From Pedococcus dokdonensis (lineage in GTDB: Bacteria; Actinomycetota; Actinomycetes; Actinomycetales; Dermatophilaceae), in contig NZ_LT629711.1 of NCBI RefSeq assembly GCF_900104525.1, forward strand, positions 2,790,001 to 2,854,000: a stretch of 64,000 nucleotides of DNA. Reading direction: 5' to 3'. Position 1 is the stretch's first letter. Each line of letters opens with the position of its first letter. A program made the position numbers and the translations under genes. The notes under the pieces are model-generated. The model saw nothing but the letters and a program-made list of their open reading frames with translations, was not told the origin of the DNA and did not search any database. Positions 7,659 through 15,679 of the stretch are shown in pieces.

Positions 7659-8665
7659 CGCCTCGCGTTCTCGAAGAGCTCGGCCCGGGGGTCGTGGCCC
7701 TCGTCGAGCCCCTGCAGGGTCTCGACTGCGGCGAGCGCCTCGTCGGACAACCGCTGCGGCACGACGATGCTCACCTTGGCCATCAGGTCGCCCGGTCGGT
7801 CCTTCACGGGGACGCCCCGGCCCTTGATGCGCAGGACACGGCCGCTGGGCGTGCCCGGCGCAACCCGCACCTTCACGCTCGACCCGTCGAGGGTCGGCAC
7901 GGCGATGGTGGCTCCGAGGGCAGCCTCGGCGAAGGTCACCGGCAGGTCGATGGTGAGGTTGTCCCCTTCGCGGCCGAAGACCGGGTGCTTCTCGACCGCG
8001 ACCGTGAGGATCAGGTCGCCGGCCGGGGCCCCGGCCTCGCCGGGCTGGCCCTTGCCACGCAGCCGGATCTTCTGCCCGTCCTTCACGCCCGCGGGGATGC
8101 GGGTGGTGATCTGACCACCACCGGTGGTGCCCAGTGTGACGGTGGAACCCTCCACGGCGTCCCGGAACGAGAGGCTCGTGCGGGCAGTCAGGTCCGCGCC
8201 CTTGCGCGGTCCCTGCGGCGCCCGGAAGCCGGCTCCTCCGTAGGCCGGGCCGCCACCACCGCCGAACATCCCGCCGAGGATGTCCTCGAGGCTCGGCTCA
8301 CCGCCGCCACCGCCGGTGGAGTGGCGGACGCGGGTGCCACCGCCACCGCCACCGAACATCGAGGAGAAGACGTCGTCGAAGCCACCGGACGCGCCGCCGG
8401 GGCCACCCGCGGTGAAGCGGGCTCCGCCCCGAGCCATCTGGCGGACCGCGTCGTACTCGCGCCGCTTCTCGGGGTCGGAGAGCACGGAGTTCGCCTCACC
8501 GACGTCCTTGAACCGCTGCTCGGCCGCGGCGTCGCCCGGGTTCTTGTCGGGATGGTGGGTGCGGGCGAGCTTGCGGTACGCCTTCTTGATCGCCGCGTCG
8601 TCAGCGTCCTGGGGGACGCCGAGGATGGCGTAGAAGTCCTTCTCGAACCAGTCCTGGCTAGCCAC
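7655..8665 (-). CDS. dnaJ: DnaJ/CbpA-type co-chaperone without zinc finger
   Basis: The 336-residue protein has an N-terminal J domain (YAILGVPQDADDAAIKKAYR, with the HPD motif in ARTHHPDKNPGD) that stimulates DnaK ATPase, a long Gly/Phe/Ser-rich linker (about 75-155) and two C-terminal substrate-binding domains ending in a dimerisation segment. There is no cysteine-rich CxxCxGxG region, so this is a type II (CbpA-like) DnaJ although it occupies the dnaJ position of the operon. GTG 8665 follows GAGGAGG. Confidence 0.9.
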   Translation of the reverse strand: MASQDWFEKDFYAILGVPQDADDAAIKKAYRKLARTHHPDKNPGDAAAEQRFKDVGEANSVLSDPEKRREYDAVRQMARGGARFTAGGPGGASGGFDDVFSSMFGGGGGGTRVRHSTGGGGGEPSLEDILGGMFGGGGGPAYGGAGFRAPQGPRKGADLTARTSLSFRDAVEGSTVTLGTTGGGQITTRIPAGVKDGQKIRLRGKGQPGEAGAPAGDLILTVAVEKHPVFGREGDNLTIDLPVTFAEAALGATIAVPTLDGSSVKVRVAPGTPSGRVLRIKGRGVPVKDRPGDLMAKVSIVVPQRLSDEALAAVETLQGLDEGHDPRAELFENARR

Positions 8666-8758
8666 GTCGGCGTCCTCCTCTCGGTGTCGGGGTGCAGGTC
8701 TCGTTCCGGGGTGGAGAACCTGCGGTCGGGGTGCTGTCCTCGCTGCTCGCGCTCAGTG

Positions 8759-9363
8759 TCACTCAGGATCGGCCACGGCGACGCGGGCGGCACGCAGGAC
8801 CTGCTCGCCGGCTCGGTAGCCGGGCTGGAGCACCTGGACCACGGTGGTCGAGTCGGCCGGCTGCACCGAGCCGTCCTGCGGCCACGCGGTGTGCATCAGG
8901 GCCTCGTGCAGGTTGGGGTCGAACTGCTCGCCCGCGGCGCCGTAGCGCTCCAGCCCGAACTTGCCGAGCGTGGACTCGAGCTTGTCGGCGATGGCCGCGA
9001 ACGGCCCGTCGACGAGGTCGCCGTGCTCGCGGGCGGCATGGATGTCGTCGAGCACCGGGAGCAGCGCCTCGATCACCGACTGGGCGGCGCGCTCCTGCAC
9101 CACGGCCCGGTCGCGGTCGACCCGACGCTTGTAGTTGACGTACTCCGCCTGGAGCCGCTGGAGGTCGGCCAGCCGTTCCCCCGCCAGCACCGTGTCGGGG
9201 TGCAGGTCGGCAGCAGCGGCAGGACCGTCGGCGGCCTGCGGGTCGGCGCCCTCGTCGAGGATGTCGCCCTGCAGGGCCGCCTCGGCGGTGGTGGGCTCGA
9301 CGGTCTCGTCGGCGCCCACCACCTCCTCGGCACCGTCAGGCTGGTCAGCCCTCGGGGTGTCGG

Positions 9364-9367
<4 letters not shown>
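8759..9367 (-). CDS. grpE: GrpE nucleotide exchange factor
   Basis: The 202-residue protein has an acidic disordered N-terminus (about 1-60), the long GrpE dimerisation helix ([20 protein letters not shown]) and the C-terminal beta domain signature NLHEALMH and [19 protein letters not shown]. It releases ADP from DnaK. Its GTG overlaps the dnaK stop (GTGA), coupling the two genes. Confidence 0.95.
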
Positions 9368-11262
<1,895 letters not shown>

Positions 11263-11297
11263 GGTGAATCTCCTGTTGCCTTGGGGACTGGGCCCGG

Positions 11298-11318
11298 GTT
11301 GAGTTGCCTGCACTCAAG
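11298..11318. promoter_or_regulatory. HAIR operator 1 (HspR site), proximal to dnaK
   Basis: GTTGAGT, seven bases, ACTCAAG matches the HspR-associated inverted repeat CTTGAGT-N7-ACTCAAG with one mismatch, 36 bp upstream of the dnaK ATG. Confidence 0.85.
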
Positions 11319-11358
11319 TTAGGAGCCGGTATGCCGCGTGGCAAATCCGGGCGCCAAA

Positions 11359-11379
11359 CTTGCGTTCACTCGACTCAAC
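11359..11379. promoter_or_regulatory. HAIR operator 2 (HspR site), distal
   Basis: CTTGCGT, seven bases, ACTCAAC is a second HAIR-like repeat with two mismatches, centred about 61 bp from the first. Two such sites upstream of dnaK are usual in actinobacteria. Confidence 0.75.
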
Positions 11380-11431
11380 TTCGTGCGCGCGGAGTGTGTT
11401 CCCGGTTCGGCAGACTTTCTTCGGCCGGGCC

Positions 11432-11493
11432 GCCTCCAGTCTTTGAAGGGTTGACCACACCAGGGCGTGGTCGACCCTTCAAAGACTGGAGGC
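11432..11493. terminator. Long palindrome with 27-bp stem
   Basis: A left arm (11432-11458, starting GCCTCCAGTCTTTGAAGGG) pairs with a right arm (11467-11493) around an 8-nt loop; only one position is not Watson-Crick, and it is a G-T type pair. It sits immediately after the stop of the minus-strand gene at 11494 and before the dnaK control region, so it probably insulates dnaK from upstream transcription. The stem is far longer than a normal terminator and lacks a T-run. Confidence 0.7.
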
Positions 11494-12021
11494 TCACTCC
11501 TCGCCGCGGGCGACGGCGTGCCACTCGGCTGCCGTCTCGCTGCCCTCGCGCAGGACCGCGTCGGGAGCCTGCGGGGCCGGCCAGAGCTGGAGCAGGTAGC
11601 GGTCGGGGGCGGTCTCGCCGTCCTCGAGGGTGTCGAGCTCCTGCCCCTCGTCCATCGCGCTGGCGCAGTAACGGGCCCGGTGCCACCCGGCCTGGGGGAC
11701 CTCGCAGCCGTAGGCGTGGTCGAACGTCGCGATCGTCAGCTCGGGGGTGGTCAGCTCGACCGACACCTCGACGACGTCCTGCCACTCGTCCTCGACCTCC
11801 GGGGCGGTCTCGCTCCAGGTCACGACGAGCGGCAGCCCGCCGGTGTGCAGCCCGGTGACCATGCCGAGCTGGTGCGGGACCTGCGCGCCGGCCAGCCCGT
11901 TGGCCTGACCTCGGCGCGCGGCGACCAGGTCGTCGGCCTCGTCGGCGCTGCCGTCCGGGTCGGAGTAAAGATCGATGAAGCCGTAGTGCACCTCGACGAC
12001 ACCCGCGAACACCTCGGTCAT
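11494..12021 (-). CDS. Hypothetical protein, 175 residues
   Basis: I do not recognise this acidic soluble protein. It begins MTEVFAGVVEVHYGFIDLYS, contains GQANGLAGAQVPHQLGMVTG and a Trp-rich acidic section, and ends in EGSETAAEWHAVARGEE. There is no signal peptide or membrane segment. ATG 12021 is chosen because a GGGAGG sits 9 nt upstream; the longer open frame is just the repeat array. It lies between that array and a 27-bp-stem palindrome, apparently as a single gene. Confidence 0.6.
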   Translation of the reverse strand: MTEVFAGVVEVHYGFIDLYSDPDGSADEADDLVAARRGQANGLAGAQVPHQLGMVTGLHTGGLPLVVTWSETAPEVEDEWQDVVEVSVELTTPELTIATFDHAYGCEVPQAGWHRARYCASAMDEGQELDTLEDGETAPDRYLLQLWPAPQAPDAVLREGSETAAEWHAVARGEE

Positions 12022-12035
12022 GCGGCTCAGCCTCC

Positions 12036-12446
12036 CACTTCTGGCCAGGGGTGCGGCACGGCGGGGCGGTTCGTCCCCCCACACCCCGCACCGCTGGCCA
12101 GAAGTCGCCTGCCCTCACCACTTCTGGCCAGGGGTGCGGCACGGCGGGGCGGTTCGTCCCCCCACACCCAGCACGACTGGCCAGAAGTCGCCTGCTCTCA
12201 GCACTTCTGGCCAGGGGTGCGGCACGGCGGGGCCGTTCGTCCCCCCACACCCAGCACCACTGGCCAGAGGTCGCCCGGTCTCAGCACTTCTGGCCAGGGG
12301 TGCGGCACGGCGGGGCGATTCGTCCCCCCACACCCAGCACCACTGGCCAGAAGTCGCCTGCCCTCACCACTTCTGGCCAGGGGTGCGGCACGGCGGGGCC
12401 GTTCGTCCCCCCACACCCAGCACCACTGGCCAGAAGTCGCCTGGCG
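12036..12446. repeat. Five tandem 83-bp repeats, each able to form a hairpin
   Basis: Five units start (at ACTTCTGGCCAG) at 12037, 12120, 12203, 12286 and 12369, a strict 83-bp period. Each is bounded by a perfect 12-bp inverted repeat, ACTTCTGGCCAG and CTGGCCAGAAGT (one arm altered in unit 3), around a conserved G-run/C-run core. Units differ at only a few bases. The period is not a multiple of three and the frames carry no domain, so it is non-coding. It fills the whole spacer between the SGNH hydrolase stop and the gene at 12021. Confidence 0.92.
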
Positions 12447-13361
12447 TCAGGGGGTCTTGCCGGCGAGGAAGGCGGTCAGCGAGTCGCCCCACGCGGCCCA
12501 GCCGGCCGGGTTGGGGTGGTAGACCTCGGCCTGCCGGGCGCCCTTGGTGCCGAACCCGACGAAGAACGGGTCGGCCTTCGCCCCGGCGGCAGGCCTGGCG
12601 CCCAGCTCGTGGCCGGCGAACACCGTCGCGGCCGAGCGGTCGAGGTAGGTGCGCTCGCGTCCCGGACCCGACGCCCTCACCGCGTCGACGACCTCCTGCT
12701 GCATCCTGGTGCCGGCCGACCCCAGCGCACGAACCGCACGGTTGGCGTCGTAGCCACCGGGCTCGACCAGGGGCCGGTCAGGCGCCAGCAGGGGGTAGGT
12801 GCGCAGGACGAGCACGGCATCCGGCCGCATCCGCGAGCGCACCTCCACCAGCGCCGCGGTGAGGTCGGTGCGCAGCCGCGGCAGCTCGGCGCGGGCCCGC
12901 GAGACTCCGTCGGCACAGCCCCGGTCGTCGGTCCCGGTCCGGAACAGGAAGCACTGCAGGACCAAGCTCCCGAACCCGACGTCGTTGCCGCCCATGGTCA
13001 GCACCACGACGTCGGCCGTCCGGTCCACGGCGTCGACCTGGGCCGGCACCGTCGGGCCTCGCGGCTGGGTCAGGTCCGCGACGACCGCCCCGCTGCAGGC
13101 GACGTCGACGACGGCAGCCCGCACCGCCGCGGCATACCGGCGTCCCGCGCTGTCAGGAGTGCGGAAGCACGAGTCGACGTAGCCACCCGCTCCGTTGCCT
13201 GCGGAGTAGGAGTCGCCGAGCAGCACCACCTTGTCGAGCCGCTCCGGAGGTGTCCCGGTCAGCCGGTCGGCGCCGCCGCGAGAGACCGCGACCGCCAGCC
13301 CGGTGGCCGTCGCGACCACGACGACGAGCAGCGGCACCGCCCACCGCGCCCAGCGCCTCAC
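12447..13361 (-). CDS. Secreted or membrane-anchored SGNH/GDSL-family hydrolase
   Basis: The 304-residue product opens with a short basic stretch and one hydrophobic helix (about 8-26: WAVPLLVVVVATATGLAVAV), so it is exported. SGNH blocks follow: GDSYSAGNG with the nucleophile Ser at about 51, the Gly block, the Asn block in MGGNDVGFG, and the C-terminal YHPNPAGW with the catalytic His. The cysteines near CFRTPDS, VACSGA and QCFLFRTGTDDRGC could form disulfides. The family contains esterases and lipases; the substrate is unknown. GTG 13361 is preferred over longer frames because GAGGAGG precedes it and the extension is low-complexity. Confidence 0.85.
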   Translation of the reverse strand: MRRWARWAVPLLVVVVATATGLAVAVSRGGADRLTGTPPERLDKVVLLGDSYSAGNGAGGYVDSCFRTPDSAGRRYAAAVRAAVVDVACSGAVVADLTQPRGPTVPAQVDAVDRTADVVVLTMGGNDVGFGSLVLQCFLFRTGTDDRGCADGVSRARAELPRLRTDLTAALVEVRSRMRPDAVLVLRTYPLLAPDRPLVEPGGYDANRAVRALGSAGTRMQQEVVDAVRASGPGRERTYLDRSAATVFAGHELGARPAAGAKADPFFVGFGTKGARQAEVYHPNPAGWAAWGDSLTAFLAGKTP

Positions 13362-13471
13362 CTGCCCACCTCCTCGTCGTCGCCGCTCCTGCGCAGACGC
13401 TACGTCGCGTGGCTGGGCGCCACCTGACCGACTCCGCCGGATGACGGATCCGGACGGGCGTGCCGTGCCGT

Positions 13472-13477
13472 CACCAT
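13472..13477 (+). promoter_or_regulatory. -10 box for leaderless ion-channel mRNA
   Basis: CACCAT ends 6 nt before ATG 13484, the recurring leaderless geometry in this window. Confidence 0.45.
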
Positions 13478-13483
13478 GACGGG

Positions 13484-14575
13484 ATGCGCCGGGTCGTGAA
13501 GCGGGTGTTGGCTGCGCCGTTCCAGCCGCTCGTCCAGCTGCCCATCGTGCGACGGGTCGCGTTCCACGGCCGGCGGATGGGGGCGGGGCTCGACCTGCAC
13601 TTCTTCCGGACGCTCGCGCTGTCGCTGCTCGGCTTCGTCGTGCTGGCATCCACGCTCGTCAGCCTGCTCGAGGCGCCCAAGCGGTCGATCCGCGGGTTCG
13701 GCGACTCGCTCTACTGGGCCGTCACCACGGTGATCGGCTCCGGCGACGCGAGCTACGTCGAGAGCCCGGGTGGCCAGGTCATCGGCTGGCTGCTCGCCTT
13801 CTTCGGGGTCGCGATCGTCGCGGCCCTCACCGCCGCGATCGTCGGCTTCGTCATCGACTTCCTCCTGAAGGAGGGCCAGGGCATGGGTGCCGCCGGCTAC
13901 CAGGACCACATCGTCGTCTGCGGGTGGAACCCCACCGCCCGCGAGCTCATCGACGAGCTGAGCGGTGACGAGTTCCCCTCGAAGATCGTGCTGCTGCACG
14001 AGGCCGAGCACAACCCGGGCGGCATGGGCGTCTACTTCGTGCGGGGCGACGTGACCAGCGCGGAGGACCTCAAGCGGGCCGGGATCGAGGAGGCCGCGGC
14101 GGCGATCGTCTTCCCCGCCGACACCTCCAACGACTCCGACATGCGCTCGATCCTCACCGTCCTCGCCATCGAGTCGCTCGCGCCGCAGGTGCGCACCGTG
14201 GTCGAGGTCAACAACCCCCGCCACGTCGAGCACTTCGAGCGGGCCAAGGCCGACGAGATCCTGGTGACCTCGCGACTCGCGTCGCGACTGCTGGCCCGAT
14301 CGGCGCTCTACCCCGGGCTCGCCTCGCTGGTCACCGACATCGTCTCCGGCGGCGAGGGGTCCGAGCTCTACCGGGTCGCGCTGCCCGACGACTACGCCGA
14401 CCTCACTCCCGACGAGGTCTCCGCCCGGTTGCGCAGCGAGCACCGCGCGACGCTGCTCGCGGTCACGCGTGGCGGGATGCGGGTGACCAACCCGGCGGCC
14501 GACTTCCGCCTCGCGGCGGGCGACGGCGCGGTGGTCATCGCGGAGTCGCTCGACGGGCTCGTCCCCGACTCCTGA
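13484..14575 (+). CDS. Two-TM ion channel with RCK/TrkA domains and an atypical selectivity filter
   Basis: The 363-residue protein has membrane helices at about 42-64 and 97-127 separated by a pore loop, TTVIGSGDASYVE (81-93). Next comes an RCK NAD-binding domain beginning HIVVCGWNPTARELIDEL (about 142) and a C-terminal TrkA-C-like region. This is the fold of ligand-gated K+ channels in the cytoplasmic membrane. The filter reads T-V-I-G-S-G-D instead of the canonical TVGYGD, so potassium selectivity cannot be assumed. ATG 13484 follows a -10 box by 6 nt. It is divergent from the SGNH hydrolase. Confidence 0.85.
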   Translation: MRRVVKRVLAAPFQPLVQLPIVRRVAFHGRRMGAGLDLHFFRTLALSLLGFVVLASTLVSLLEAPKRSIRGFGDSLYWAVTTVIGSGDASYVESPGGQVIGWLLAFFGVAIVAALTAAIVGFVIDFLLKEGQGMGAAGYQDHIVVCGWNPTARELIDELSGDEFPSKIVLLHEAEHNPGGMGVYFVRGDVTSAEDLKRAGIEEAAAAIVFPADTSNDSDMRSILTVLAIESLAPQVRTVVEVNNPRHVEHFERAKADEILVTSRLASRLLARSALYPGLASLVTDIVSGGEGSELYRVALPDDYADLTPDEVSARLRSEHRATLLAVTRGGMRVTNPAADFRLAAGDGAVVIAESLDGLVPDS

Positions 14576-14621
14576 CCACCCGGTATGCCGCGGGGCTCGG
14601 CCCGTGAGTGCGCCTCCGCGA

Positions 14622-14683
14622 GTCGAGAGTGCACGACACGCGGACAGGTGACCTCGTCGGTCAGCGTGTCGCGCACTCTCGAC
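14622..14683. repeat. Intergenic palindrome with 20-bp arms
   Basis: Arms at 14622-14641 (GTCGAGAGTGCACGACACGC) and 14664-14683 are inverted copies differing at one base, around a 22-nt loop. It follows the ion-channel stop and precedes the small gene at 14725. It could terminate the channel transcript; the sequence is unrelated to the other palindromes here. Confidence 0.7.
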
Positions 14684-14711
14684 CTGACGGTGCGCTGTCG
14701 GTGGCGGGTTC

Positions 14712-14717
14712 TACCGT
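14712..14717 (+). promoter_or_regulatory. -10 box for leaderless small gene
   Basis: TACCGT ends 7 nt before ATG 14725. Confidence 0.45.
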
Positions 14718-14724
14718 GTGCGCC

Positions 14725-14913
14725 ATGGCCGAGAAGCGTTCGTCCCACCTGCGGGTGGTTCCCTCCCCCGTCGCTCCCGCGCGCCCGGCGGAGGCCGCAG
14801 CGGCGGACACCGACCCAATCGCCGGCACGGGGACCACCGTGAGCTACTGGGCCGAGCTCCAGGCGCTGCGCGACGAGCGGCGTCGGCTGCGGACCGGTCG
14901 GGTGGCCGGGTGA
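14725..14913 (+). CDS. Small hypothetical protein, 62 residues
   Basis: MAEKRSSHLRVVPSPVAPAR leads an Ala/Pro-rich stretch and then a helix, YWAELQALRDERRRLRTG. The end looks like a short protein-protein interaction helix. It has a -10 box 7 nt upstream and ends 26 bp before the AlkA-like gene, so it may lie on the same transcript. Function unknown. Confidence 0.55.
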   Translation: MAEKRSSHLRVVPSPVAPARPAEAAAADTDPIAGTGTTVSYWAELQALRDERRRLRTGRVAG

Positions 14914-14927
14914 CCCGACCGCTCGGA

Positions 14928-14933
14928 TAGCGT
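14928..14933 (+). promoter_or_regulatory. -10 box for leaderless AlkA-like gene
   Basis: TAGCGT ends 6 nt before GTG 14940; there is no ribosome-binding site. Confidence 0.5.
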
Positions 14934-14939
14934 CGCCGC

Positions 14940-15581
14940 GTGGACGACCGGCTCTTCGCGCGCACCGTCGCGGACCTGACCGCCCACGACCCCGACCTCG
15001 CCGCGCTGGTGGCGGCGCACGGCATACCTCCGCTGTGGTTGCGGCCACCCGGCTTTCCCAGCCTGGTGCTGTTCATCCTCGAGCAGCAGGTGTCACTGGC
15101 GTCCGCCGCAGCCGCCTACCGCAAGGTGCTCGAACGGCTTGGCGCGATGGAGCCGGCCGCGCTCCTGGCGGCCACCCCCGAGGAGCTGCGCGCGGACGGG
15201 GTGTCGCGCCAGAAGGACCGCTACCTGCGCGCGCTGGCGTCCGCGGTCGTGGGCGGCGAGCTCGACCTGCCCGGGCTGGCCGACCTGTCCGACGACGAGG
15301 TGCGGCGCGCGCTCACCGCGCTGCCGGGCATCGGGCGCTGGACCGCCGACGTCTACCTCCTCGCCTGCCTCGGACGACCCGATCTCTGGCCGGTCGGCGA
15401 CCGCGCCCTCCAGGTCGCCGCCGCCGAGGCCCTCGGCCTCGACGAGGTGCCCGACCAGGCCGGGCTGGAGCTGCTCGGCGAGCGTTGGCGACCGCACCGT
15501 TCGACGGCCTCGCGCCTGCTCTGGCACGGCTACCTCGTGCGCCGTGGCCGCACCGAGACGCCCTTGATCACCCTCGACTGA
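14940..15581 (+). CDS. DNA-3-methyladenine glycosylase II family (AlkA-like)
   Basis: The 213-residue protein has the HhH-GPD superfamily core: FILEQQVS (about 45-52), the helix-hairpin-helix LPGIGRWTADVYLLACLG (128-145) and the catalytic Asp in WPVGDRAL (about 154). It should remove alkylated purines such as 3-methyladenine from DNA. It lacks the N-terminal AlkA domain and the FeS cluster of Nth/MutY, so it is a minimal glycosylase. GTG 14940 has a leaderless-type -10. Confidence 0.9.
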   Translation: MDDRLFARTVADLTAHDPDLAALVAAHGIPPLWLRPPGFPSLVLFILEQQVSLASAAAAYRKVLERLGAMEPAALLAATPEELRADGVSRQKDRYLRALASAVVGGELDLPGLADLSDDEVRRALTALPGIGRWTADVYLLACLGRPDLWPVGDRALQVAAAEALGLDEVPDQAGLELLGERWRPHRSTASRLLWHGYLVRRGRTETPLITLD

Positions 15582-15590
15582 CTGGGCCGC

Positions 15591-15660
15591 GCAAAACGGC
15601 GATTGCGTGGACTTCCGCCCGGCAATTGCTGGGCGGACGGGGACGCAACTGCCGTATTGC
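15591..15660. repeat. Convergent-junction palindrome, copy A
   Basis: Outer arms GCAAAACGGCGATTGCGT (15591-15608) and the mirrored 15643-15660 enclose an inner palindrome TCCGCCCGGCAATTGC...GGGCGGA (15614-15637). It lies between convergent genes ending at 15581 (+) and 15680 (-). It has diverged more than copies B (38741) and C (59438). Likely a bidirectional terminator and/or small mobile palindromic element. Confidence 0.85.
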
Positions 15661-15679
15661 GGGGAAAGACCGGAGGGGG

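Noticed and set aside
12051..12420. Repetitive protein in the tandem array (open frames on both strands)
   Set aside because: The unit length is not divisible by three, so each unit is read in a different frame; no domain or ribosome-binding site is visible.
12036..12446. CRISPR array
   Set aside because: Whole 83-bp units are conserved, including the centre; there are no unique spacers, and no cas genes are present.
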